Origin: Actinomycetota bacterium
GTDB lineage: Bacteria > Actinomycetota > Thermoleophilia > Gaiellales > Gaiellaceae
NCBI GenBank assembly: GCA_005884155.1
Contig: VAXD01000091.1
Span: 1 to 7,265 of the forward strand
Direction: 5' to 3'
Length of the DNA: 7,265 nt
In this document: piece after piece, positions 1-5,013 of the stretch
How positions within the stretch are numbered: the stretch's first letter is position 1
Layout: each line of letters starts with the position of its first letter
The notes under the pieces: model-generated
Seen by the model: only the letters and a program-made list of their open reading frames with translations
The model's database searches: none
What the model was told of the DNA's origin: nothing
Made by a program: the position numbers and the translations under genes

Positions 1-2
1 TC

Positions 3-92
3 CGGCTCTCGGTCTCGAACTGGCAGACCGGCGACGAGGAGATCGACCTCGCCGTGGACGCATTCGCCCGCGCCTGTTTTGGGAGGGCTTGA
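3..92 (+). CDS. PLP-dependent decarboxylase, C-terminal end (partial)
   Basis: Only the last 29 codons and the TGA stop are in the window; the 5' part lies upstream of base 1. The tail contains LSVSNWQTGDEEIDLAVDAF. A strand ending SVSNW followed by an acidic helix of the form (T/G)xEEIDxAVxAF is typical of the extreme C terminus of group II pyridoxal-phosphate decarboxylases (aromatic-L-amino-acid/glutamate decarboxylase-like), often annotated as aspartate aminotransferase family. The PLP lysine is not in the window, so the substrate cannot be judged. The gene converges on the HMG-CoA lyase gene. Its TGA falls inside a short motif (88-103) that recurs at 4968-4983. The family call rests on a short tail. 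Confidence 0.7.
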   Translation, partial: RLSVSNWQTGDEEIDLAVDAFARACFGRA

Positions 93-151
93 CGAAACCT
101 GGTCTGTGCCGCCGGGCCGCGCTGTCCGCCCCGAGGCGGCGTCCTCAGTCG

Positions 152-176
152 GCCCAATAGCTATCCACTATTGGGC
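152..176. terminator. Perfect 9-bp hairpin between convergent genes
   Basis: GCCCAATAG (152-160), a 7-nt loop and CTATTGGGC (168-176) form a perfect inverted repeat in the 151-bp gap between two convergent genes. It is AT-richer than its surroundings. No U-tract follows on either strand, so factor-independent termination is not assured. A bidirectional terminator or 3'-end stabilising hairpin is the simplest reading. A second small GC hairpin, CCGCC/GGCGG (126-139), lies just before it. The rest of the gap shows nothing else recognisable. Confidence 0.5.
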
Positions 177-243
177 TTCCCTGCGTCCTTGCCTCGGAAC
201 GGCCATCGCACCCCGACGACGAGCAAGGTTCCGCCAAACCCTC

Positions 244-1095
244 CTACGGCCAGGTGCCTGCGCGGTAGAGCTGGCCCTCGAGCGCGTGGCCGAAGATTCC
301 CTCGAGCCACTGCGAGATCCCGATCAGCGCGTCGAGGTCGACGCCCGTCTCGATCCCCTCGCGCTCGAGCAGGTAGACGAGGTCCTCGGTCGCGATGTTG
401 CCGCTCGCGCGAGGCGCATAGGGGCAACCGCCGAGCCCGCCGACCGACGCGTCGAGGAGCCTCGCGCCCGCCTCGAGCGCGGCGAGCGCATTCGTGTAAC
501 CGGTGTTGCGGGTGTTGTGGCCGTGGAACCCCGCGGCGCCCGTGCTCGCGATCAGCTCTCCGACCTCGCTGGGCACTGCGACTCCGATCGTGTCCGCCAG
601 GACCACCTCGGCGGCCGCGAAGCGCGAGGCGAGCTCCCGCACGCGCCCGGGGTCGACCCGCCCCTCGAAAGGACAGCCGAAGGCGACGCTGATCGTGACG
701 GTCGCCGGAACGCCCGCGGCCGAGAGAATCCGCGCGACGCGATCGGTCGCCTCCGCAAGCGAAGCGTTGCCGTTGCGCCGGTTGAACTCCTCGGTCGCGC
801 CGAGGGTTGCGTTGACCCGGTCGAGCCCAGTGGCTGCGAAACGCTCGGCGCCCTGCTCGTTGAGAACGAGCCCCGAGTACTCGGTGCCGTTGCGCCGTTC
901 GATCCCTTCGACGACCTCCTCCGCCCCCGCCATCTGCGGCACGCGGTCTGGCCGTACGAAGCTCACCGCCTCCACCCGCCGTAGCCCGGCCGCGGCGAGC
1001 CGGTTGACGAGCTCGGCCCGGACGCCGGGCTCGAGCACCTCCGACTCGTTCTGAAGGCCGTCGCGAGGGCCGACATCACAGAGGACGAGCGGCAA
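244..1095 (-). CDS. mvaB: Hydroxymethylglutaryl-CoA lyase
   Basis: This 283-aa TIM-barrel enzyme of the HMGL-like family should cleave 3-hydroxy-3-methylglutaryl-CoA to acetoacetate and acetyl-CoA in the cytoplasm (leucine catabolism). The N terminus has DVGPRDGLQNE, with catalytic Arg11 and Asp12. Glu42 lies in VEAVSFV, the metal-site histidines are His191 and His193 in FHGHNT, and the active-site Cys224 is in the signature GGLGGCPYAPRASGN. Length is slightly short but complete. After FHGHNT the protein reads RNTGYTN, whereas classical HMG-CoA lyases have DTYGQALAN there, so a related acyl-CoA substrate is possible. The start is TTG at 1095-1093: it follows the TAG of the upstream gene without a gap, and no other in-frame start fits before the DVGPRDG motif. 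Translational coupling with the oxidoreductase is therefore likely. Confidence 0.93.
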   Translation of the reverse strand: MPLVLCDVGPRDGLQNESEVLEPGVRAELVNRLAAAGLRRVEAVSFVRPDRVPQMAGAEEVVEGIERRNGTEYSGLVLNEQGAERFAATGLDRVNATLGATEEFNRRNGNASLAEATDRVARILSAAGVPATVTISVAFGCPFEGRVDPGRVRELASRFAAAEVVLADTIGVAVPSEVGELIASTGAAGFHGHNTRNTGYTNALAALEAGARLLDASVGGLGGCPYAPRASGNIATEDLVYLLEREGIETGVDLDALIGISQWLEGIFGHALEGQLYRAGTWP

Positions 1096-1497
1096 CTACT
1101 CGTCGAGCCCGGTCGTCTCGACGCGGTTCGGGCGGATTCGGACCGTAATCCGCTGCTCCTCAGGCTTGCGCCACGGGTACTCGTCCTGCCCGAGGTACTT
1201 CTTCGCGAGCTTGTCGATCTGCGCGTCGGCGCCGTCGGTCGTCAGCTCGGCGGTGCCGTCGACCGAGACCCAGCGGTAGGTGTTCTCGGGGTCGACCACG
1301 ATCAGCGAGACCCGCGGGTCGTTGCGCAGATACCGCTCTTTCGCGCGCCCCACGGCCGTGTTGAACATGACGACATCGGTGTCGACGTCCACCCAGACGA
1401 CGGTCGTGTGTGGCGAGCCGTTGGGCCGGAGCGTCGTCACCTCGCCGACAAACGGCTCCTCGAGGAACCTGCGTGCCTTCTCGTCCAGCGTTGCCAT
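1096..1497 (-). CDS. PPOX-class F420-dependent oxidoreductase
   Basis: This 133-aa protein is a single split-barrel flavin/deazaflavin-binding domain. It begins with a helix (LDEKARRFLEE), then VGEVTTLRPNGSPHTTVVWVDVD, the conserved FNTAVGRAKERYLRNDPRVSLIV segment (phosphate-contacting Arg/Lys residues) and a C-terminal strand ITVRIRPNRVE. Size and order match the Rv1155-like PPOX family, which in actinobacteria often uses coenzyme F420. The substrate is unknown. The ATG at 1497 is supported by an AAGGAGGT Shine-Dalgarno just upstream (1501-1508). A longer open frame continues across the divergent hydrolase gene, but it is the antisense shadow of that gene. The stop TAG abuts the TTG start of the HMG-CoA lyase, so the two form a tight operon. 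Confidence 0.88.
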   Translation of the reverse strand: MATLDEKARRFLEEPFVGEVTTLRPNGSPHTTVVWVDVDTDVVMFNTAVGRAKERYLRNDPRVSLIVVDPENTYRWVSVDGTAELTTDGADAQIDKLAKKYLGQDEYPWRKPEEQRITVRIRPNRVETTGLDE

Positions 1498-1500
1498 TCC

Positions 1501-1508
1501 ACCTCCTT
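1501..1508 (-). promoter_or_regulatory. Strong Shine-Dalgarno that fixes the start of the PPOX gene
   Basis: Read on the minus strand the sequence is AAGGAGGT, followed by GGA and the ATG at 1497. It is one of only two strong ribosome-binding sites in the window, and it shows that the true start is 1497 and not further upstream inside the divergent gene. Confidence 0.8.
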
Positions 1509-1521
1509 GTCCGGTGCCGCT

Positions 1522-1528
1522 TAGGCTA
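1522..1528. promoter_or_regulatory. Divergent promoter core, TAGGCT / TAGCCT
   Basis: In the 39-bp gap between the PPOX gene and the serine hydrolase, TAGGCTA reads as a TANNNT -10 hexamer on both strands: TAGGCT at 1522-1527 on +, and TAGCCT over 1528-1523 on -. On + the ATG (1537) follows after 9 nt with no Shine-Dalgarno, which suits a leaderless mRNA. On - it would leave a short leader carrying the Shine-Dalgarno. No convincing -35 was seen. Confidence 0.45.
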
Positions 1529-1536
1529 GTCACTCG

Positions 1537-2598
1537 ATGGGACTCGACGCCGCGCTGGACGCCGCGGTCGCCGACGGCCTGACGGGCGTCGTCGCGGTCG
1601 CCGCCGGGCCCGGCTTTCGCTGGGAAGGAGCGAGCGGGGTCGCCGACGTGAAGACCGGCGAGGCGCTGACGCAGGAGCACCGCTTCCGCATCGCCAGCGT
1701 CACGAAGACCTTCGTGGCCGCGCTCGTGCTCCAGCTCGTCGAGGAGGGCACGCTCGAGCTCGACGGCGTCGCCGGCCCGATCGCCGAGGGCGCGACGATC
1801 CGGCAGCTGCTGAACCACACGGCCGGCTTCCCGAACTTCGAGGACGACGTGATCGCGATGTTCGAGCCGTACCGGCGCGACCTCGCGCACCGTACGGAGC
1901 TTGGCCCTGACCAGATGCTCGCGGCGGTCAAGTCGAAGCCGCGCCGGTTTCCGCCCGGCGAGGGCTGGTCGTACTCCGGCAGCAACTTCCAGATCCTCGG
2001 GCTGATCGTCGAGGACGTGACCGGCGGGAGCCTGCGCGAGGAGCTGAAGCGCCGCATCTTCGACCCGCTGAAGCTCGCCGACACCGAGCTGCCGCCCGAC
2101 GGCCGGCCGGTGGCAGGGATGGCGCGCGGCTACCTGCCGCCGGACAACGTGCTGCTCCCCGGGCCGGAGCTCGTCGACGTGACCGACCTCGACCTTCCGT
2201 ACAACCCTGCCGGCGGCGGAATCGTCTCGACGGCGCGCGACGTGGCGGCATTCCTCGAAGCGCTGCTCGGAGGCCGGCTGCACTCCCCCGAGTCGCGGGC
2301 GGAGCTGCTAGGCACCGTGCCGTCCGACTGGCCCGAGTCGGATGGGTACGGGCTCGGAATCGAGCGGGTCACGTCGCTGATGGGCATCTCCCCCTCGCCC
2401 TGCGGGCCCGCGTGGGGGCATCTCGGCTTCTCGGCAGGCTACGGGACGATCGCCCTGGCGAGCGAATCGGGCGATCGCCAGGTCGTGGTGGTGACGAACG
2501 GCGACATCGTGACGACGGACGACCACTGGGACGCCCTGGGCCGACTGGTCTGGCCCGCTTACTGCCGTTCGGTGCCAGGCACCGAAACAAAAGTGTGA
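1537..2598 (+). CDS. Beta-lactamase-fold serine hydrolase (class C/EstB-like)
   Basis: This 353-aa member of the beta-lactamase-related family is a candidate esterase or peptidase. The nucleophile motif is Ser54-Val-Thr-Lys57 (RIASVTKTF). It is followed by LLNHTAGFP (the family LL.HTSG motif), Tyr147 in GWSYSGSNFQILG, GGGIVSTARDVAAF, and the third motif His295-Leu-Gly297 in WGHLGFSAGYG. The second motif is Y-S-G, where classical D-Ala carboxypeptidases have Y-S-N, so hydrolytic specificity may differ. No signal peptide is visible, so the protein is probably cytoplasmic. The ATG at 1537 follows a -10-like TAGGCT and lacks a Shine-Dalgarno. The last residues (SVPGTETKV) and the TGA are encoded by a palindromic repeat (2568-2601), suggesting that the original 3' end was replaced or extended. 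Confidence 0.9.
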   Translation: MGLDAALDAAVADGLTGVVAVAAGPGFRWEGASGVADVKTGEALTQEHRFRIASVTKTFVAALVLQLVEEGTLELDGVAGPIAEGATIRQLLNHTAGFPNFEDDVIAMFEPYRRDLAHRTELGPDQMLAAVKSKPRRFPPGEGWSYSGSNFQILGLIVEDVTGGSLREELKRRIFDPLKLADTELPPDGRPVAGMARGYLPPDNVLLPGPELVDVTDLDLPYNPAGGGIVSTARDVAAFLEALLGGRLHSPESRAELLGTVPSDWPESDGYGLGIERVTSLMGISPSPCGPAWGHLGFSAGYGTIALASESGDRQVVVVTNGDIVTTDDHWDALGRLVWPAYCRSVPGTETKV

Positions 2599-2601
2599 CG
2601 C
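2568..2601 (+). repeat. Palindromic repeat copy A, across the hydrolase stop codon
   Basis: TTCGGTGCC - A - GGCACCGAA (2568-2586) is a perfect 9-bp stem with a one-base centre, followed by AAAGTGTGACGC ending at 2601. The unit 2571-2601 aligns without gaps to 2674-2704 (copy B), by my count 26 of 31 bases identical. It contains the hydrolase TGA (2596-2598). A further 5-bp hairpin, CGCTC/GAGCG (2599-2613), follows. The unit resembles dispersed REP-like elements; no transposase is present in the window. Confidence 0.75.
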
Positions 2602-2672
2602 TCCGTCAGAGCGAACGAACACGTCGTCCCCGCAAACCAGCGCTTATTTGATGTCGCCGTAGGGCCCCGTCG

Positions 2673-2704
2673 CGGTGCCAGGCACCGTGACGAAAGCGTA
2701 ACGC
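2673..2704 (+). repeat. Palindromic repeat copy B, at the 3' end of the transporter gene
   Basis: CGGTGCC - A - GGCACCG (2673-2687) runs into GTGACGAAAGCGTAAC (2687-2702). Copy B is in the same orientation as copy A, 103 bp further on, and ends 1 nt before the minus-strand transporter's TAG (2708-2706). Together A and B occupy much of the 107-bp convergent gap, where they could act as hairpins in both transcripts. Confidence 0.75.
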
Positions 2705-2705
2705 A

Positions 2706-4058
2706 CTAGGTGAGCTGCTGGCCCTTCGTCTCGCGGCCGAACACGGCCGCTATGACCCCGCCGGCGGCCATCACGATCGCTATGAACGTGAGCGACCACG
2801 TCGTCGAGCCAGTCGCGTCGTTGAGGTGGCCGAAGATGTAGGGCCCGGCGATCGCGGCGGCCTTGCCGACGCCCTCCATCAGGCCGAAGGCGCTCGAGCG
2901 CAGCCGCGTCGGGAAGGTCTCCGACGTGTACGGGTAGACCGCGCCCCAGGCGCCGAGGTTGAAGAAGCCCGTGAAGAACAGCGCCGTGATGAACACGCTC
3001 TTCGTATCGGCGACAGCGAACGCGTACGCGGAGACGCCGCCCAGGAAGAGGAACGCCGCCAGCGTCGGCTTGCGCCCGATTCGATCGACGAGCCAGATCG
3101 CCGCCGCGTAGCCGGGGAACTGCGAGAGCGCGGAGAGCGCCAGCAGGGCGTAGACGTTGATCGAGAACTGCTTCTCGGCCTCGAGCACGAACGGAAGCCA
3201 GAGGAAGAGGCCGTAATACGAGATGTTGAGCGCGACCCAGACGAGCGCCGTGGTCGTCGTCCGCGAGCGCAGCCGCTCGGCCAGGAGCTCGCGCACCGAC
3301 GAGCGTGGCTCCTCCGGCGGCGCCTTCAGCTCACCGGGCTCGACAGGCCGGCCGGTGATCTCGCTCAGCACCTCGGCGGCCTCCCGCGAGCGGCCGTGTC
3401 GCACGAGGAAGTACGGGCTCTCGGGCAGCGAACGCCGCACGACGAAGGCCAGGAACGCCGGGAAGCTCGCGGCGAGGAAGAGGTAGCGCCAGCTCCAGGC
3501 GCCGAAGCGGTCGAAGTTCGGCCCGAGGAAGATCCACGAGAGGCCGACCGCCAGCAGCAGCCCGACCGGCCACCAGAAGTCGAGGAAGACGAGCAGCCGT
3601 CCGCGGCGCTGCGGGGGCAGGTACTCGGTCAGCATCGAGGGGTCGACGACGAGCATCCCGCCCAGTCCGAGACCAGCCAGAAAGCGGAGCGCCATCACCG
3701 ACCACGGCCCCCAGGCGAGCGCGGTCAGCGCGGTGAAGGCGGCGTACCAGAGGATCGCGTACTGGAAGATCGCCCGGCGCCCGATCCTGTCGGCGAGCCG
3801 GCCGAGCACGAGCGACCCGCAGAGCGAGCCGGCGAGCGCGGCGCTGTTGACGAGCCCCTGCATGCGGCCGTCGAGCTGCCAGATGCCCGTGAAGATCGGG
3901 GCCACGAAGCCGACGAGCAGGATCTCCATCGCGACGAACGTCCACGCCGCGCCCGTGACGAGGATCGCCTTCTTGTGGAAGCGCGAGAGCCCGCCTTCGC
4001 GGAGAACATCCTCCACGTTCCGGCTTGGAGCCCCGACTGCGATGTCTGCTGTCGTCAT
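2706..4058 (-). CDS. MFS transporter, NiaP-like (predicted niacin uptake)
   Basis: This 450-aa, 12-helix major-facilitator protein belongs to the sugar/metabolite:H+ symporter group and lies in the inner membrane. Visible signatures are GRLADRIGRR (86-95, loop 2-3), RRGRLLV after helix 4, PESPYFLVRHGR (212-223, after helix 6), DRIGRK (325-330, loop 8-9) and PYTSETFPTRLRSSAFG after helix 10. Between residues 271 and 390 the stretches SYYGLFLWLP, QFPGYAAAIWLVDRIGRK and FFNLGAWGAVYPYT, and the C-terminal GRETK, closely recall NiaP/YceI nicotinate transporters as I remember them. That comparison is from memory, not from a search. The gene is divergent from an NrtR-type regulator with only 20 bp between the starts, which independently points to vitamin B3/NAD. 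Related carriers of aromatic or sugar acids remain possible. The ATG at 4058 has no clear Shine-Dalgarno. Confidence 0.85.
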   Translation of the reverse strand: MTTADIAVGAPSRNVEDVLREGGLSRFHKKAILVTGAAWTFVAMEILLVGFVAPIFTGIWQLDGRMQGLVNSAALAGSLCGSLVLGRLADRIGRRAIFQYAILWYAAFTALTALAWGPWSVMALRFLAGLGLGGMLVVDPSMLTEYLPPQRRGRLLVFLDFWWPVGLLLAVGLSWIFLGPNFDRFGAWSWRYLFLAASFPAFLAFVVRRSLPESPYFLVRHGRSREAAEVLSEITGRPVEPGELKAPPEEPRSSVRELLAERLRSRTTTTALVWVALNISYYGLFLWLPFVLEAEKQFSINVYALLALSALSQFPGYAAAIWLVDRIGRKPTLAAFLFLGGVSAYAFAVADTKSVFITALFFTGFFNLGAWGAVYPYTSETFPTRLRSSAFGLMEGVGKAAAIAGPYIFGHLNDATGSTTWSLTFIAIVMAAGGVIAAVFGRETKGQQLT

Positions 4059-4065
4059 CTTCGGC

Positions 4066-4071
4066 TAGGTT
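4066..4071 (+). promoter_or_regulatory. -10-like TAGGTT of the Nudix regulator gene
   Basis: TAGGTT fits TANNNT and ends 7 nt before the GTG at 4079, placing the transcript start at or very near the start codon (leaderless). It overlaps the left arm of the 27-bp palindrome, so a protein bound there would block transcription start. No good -35 is visible. Confidence 0.45.
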
Positions 4072-4093
4072 TACGACTGTGAGTCGAAAACCT
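4067..4093. promoter_or_regulatory. 27-bp palindrome, candidate operator of the divergon
   Basis: Left arm AGGTTTACGACT (4067-4078), centre GTG (4079-4081, the regulator's start codon), right arm AGTCGAAAACCT (4082-4093). Eleven of twelve pairs are complementary; the only mismatch is A4073/A4087. It covers the -10 and start of the regulator gene and begins 9 bp upstream of the transporter's ATG. Its dyad symmetry and size suit a dimeric winged-helix regulator. That the adjacent Nudix regulator binds here is inference. Confidence 0.65.
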
Positions 4094-4780
4094 CGGCGAG
4101 AGTCTACCACCCAGCGGCCCGCTCACGTCACGCTGGCCGTCGTGTTGCAGGTGCGCGGGGCGCGGCTTCAGGCGCTCCTCTGGCAGCGGGCGCGCGAGCC
4201 GTTCCTCGCCGCCTGGTCCCTCCCGGGCGGCTACCTCGAGCCGGGCGAGACGTTGGAGGAGTCGATCCGGCGGCACCTCGCGGTCAAGGTCGACGTGCGC
4301 GAGCTCGCCCACCTCGAGCAGCTCGAGACGCTCAGCGAGGCGCACCGGAACCCACTCGAATGGGAGATCGCAAACGCGTATCTCGGGCTCGTGCCCGCAG
4401 AGGTCGACCCGGTTGTCCCCGAGGACACCCGCTGGCACCCGGTCTCGCGGCTGCCGGAGCTCGCGTTCGACCACCGAGCGATCGTCCTCGCCGGGCGCGA
4501 CCGGCTGCGCGCGAAGCTCTCGTACACGAACGTCGGCTTCGCGCTCGCGCCGCCGGAGTTCACGCTCTCCGAGCTGCGCGATCTCTACGTTGCGGCGCTG
4601 GGCCACGAGGTCTCCGCGACGAACCTGCAGCGGGTCCTTCTGCGCCGCGGCGTGCTCGAGCCGACCGGCGAGCGCCGTGCTTCAGGCCGCGCCGGCGGTC
4701 GCCCGGCGGAGCTCTACCGGTTTCGCTCGCGGCGGCTCACGATCACCGATCAGTTCGCGGTGCTGCGACCCCCCGGCTGA
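4079..4780 (+). CDS. nrtR: NrtR-type Nudix-winged-helix transcriptional regulator
   Basis: This 233-aa protein has an N-terminal Nudix-like domain (about 14-140) and a C-terminal winged helix (about 150-230). Known NrtR proteins sense ADP-ribose or related NAD metabolites and repress NAD synthesis or uptake genes. The Nudix box starts normally (G51-YLEPG-E57) but continues RHLAVKVDV, where catalytic members have R-E-x-x-E-E-x-G, so all three catalytic glutamates are missing and it should be a sensor rather than an enzyme. C-terminal hallmarks are FDHRAIVLAGRDRLRAKLSY, the Phe/Ala-Leu-x-Pro-Pro-x-Phe-Thr-Leu-Ser-Glu-Leu segment (154-166) and GRPAELYRF. The GTG at 4079 is chosen because a -10 (TAGGTT) ends 7 nt upstream and the in-frame upstream extension would run into the transporter gene. 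It is divergent from the NiaP-like transporter. No NAD biosynthesis gene is in the window. Confidence 0.85.
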   Translation: MSRKPRRESTTQRPAHVTLAVVLQVRGARLQALLWQRAREPFLAAWSLPGGYLEPGETLEESIRRHLAVKVDVRELAHLEQLETLSEAHRNPLEWEIANAYLGLVPAEVDPVVPEDTRWHPVSRLPELAFDHRAIVLAGRDRLRAKLSYTNVGFALAPPEFTLSELRDLYVAALGHEVSATNLQRVLLRRGVLEPTGERRASGRAGGRPAELYRFRSRRLTITDQFAVLRPPG

Positions 4781-4789
4781 GGGATGCCC

Positions 4790-4806
4790 GGGCCGACGCC
4801 CGGCCC
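4790..4806 (+). terminator. Weak GC hairpin after the regulator gene
   Basis: GGGCCG - ACGCC - CGGCCC forms a 6-bp stem 9 nt after the regulator's TGA. No T-tract follows, so it is only a possible terminator. TATCGT (4807-4812) just after it fits TANNNT and could be the -10 of the next small gene. Confidence 0.25.
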
Positions 4807-4827
4807 TATCGTCCGGCCGAACAGGGG

Positions 4828-4834
4828 AAGGAGG
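4828..4834 (+). promoter_or_regulatory. Strong Shine-Dalgarno of the 30-aa membrane peptide
   Basis: AAGGAGG lies 7 nt before the TTG at 4842-4844, within a purine run (4824-4839). Ideal spacing in a window where most genes lack a ribosome-binding site is the main reason to believe the tiny gene downstream. Confidence 0.6.
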
Positions 4835-4841
4835 AAGGGTC

Positions 4842-4934
4842 TTGAGGAGCTCTCTCTACGCGGGTATCGCGGTGATCGGGTGCGTCGTCCTGGCGTTCGT
4901 CGCCGTCGCGCTGACGCTCGCGCTCAACAGCTGA
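4842..4934 (+). CDS. 30-aa single-pass membrane peptide
   Basis: A TTG-started frame encodes 30 residues. The N terminus is short and basic/polar (MRSSLY), then comes one hydrophobic helix of about 22 residues (AGIAVIGCVVLAFVAVALTL) and a short ALNS tail. The sequence shows a strong AAGGAGG Shine-Dalgarno at good spacing and a clean TGA stop. The frame that overlaps it (ATG at 4784, 62 aa) is Arg-rich and has no such support. I do not recognise the family. Tiny membrane peptides of this kind often stabilise a membrane complex or act as small regulators, but nothing here shows a partner. It lies between the regulator and the DUF5661-like gene, and a repeat copy begins 10 nt after its stop. Confidence 0.55.
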   Translation: MRSSLYAGIAVIGCVVLAFVAVALTLALNS

Positions 4935-4943
4935 GGATAAAGA

Positions 4944-5001
4944 GTCACACTTTCGTCACCCTTTACCCTTGACGAAACCCGGTGTCCGACACCGTTTTCG
5001 T
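4944..5001. repeat. Repeat copy C: inverted box plus extended palindrome
   Basis: The minus-strand reading of 4944-4959 is GTGACGAAAGTGTGAC, the same box as in copy B with two differences. After ctttaccc and TTGACG comes the palindrome CGGTGTC - C - GACACCG (4980-4994). It is flanked by ACGAAA (4972-4977) and TTTCGT (4996-5001), which extend it into a longer, slightly bulged hairpin. The right end runs into the TAGACT -10 of the next gene, so this copy supplies the region where a -35 would sit. Confidence 0.65.
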
Positions 5002-5006
5002 AGACT
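5001..5006 (+). promoter_or_regulatory. -10-like TAGACT of the DUF5661-like gene
   Basis: TAGACT ends 7 nt before the ATG at 5014, and no Shine-Dalgarno lies between them, as expected for leaderless translation. The palindrome of copy C occupies the -35/spacer region. The identical hexamer precedes the next gene (5290-5295). Confidence 0.45.
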
Positions 5007-5013
5007 CGTCGAC

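Noticed and set aside
79..984. 301-codon open frame on + opposite the HMG-CoA lyase
   Set aside because: Antisense shadow with no recognisable motif; the minus strand carries a complete enzyme with all catalytic residues.
1498..2283. N-terminal extension of the PPOX frame on the minus strand (total 395 codons)
   Set aside because: It lies wholly antisense to the serine hydrolase, is Arg-rich and low in complexity, and the AAGGAGGT before the ATG at 1497 fixes the true start.
4051..4077. GTCGT...ACGAC inverted repeat with a 17-nt gap as an alternative operator
   Set aside because: Arms are short and widely spaced; the 27-bp palindrome next to it is far stronger.
2826..4082. 418-codon open frame on + opposite the transporter
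   Set aside because: Charged, repetitive composition typical of the antisense of a high-GC gene; the minus-strand transporter is clearly the real product.
4784..4972. 62-codon Arg-rich frame starting just after the regulator
   Set aside because: No Shine-Dalgarno or recognisable composition; the overlapping 30-aa frame has a strong ribosome-binding site and a clean membrane helix.
4969..5013. In-frame TTG start extending the DUF5661-like protein by 15 residues
   Set aside because: The extension would translate the palindromic repeat and the -10 hexamer; conserved sequence begins right after the ATG at 5014.
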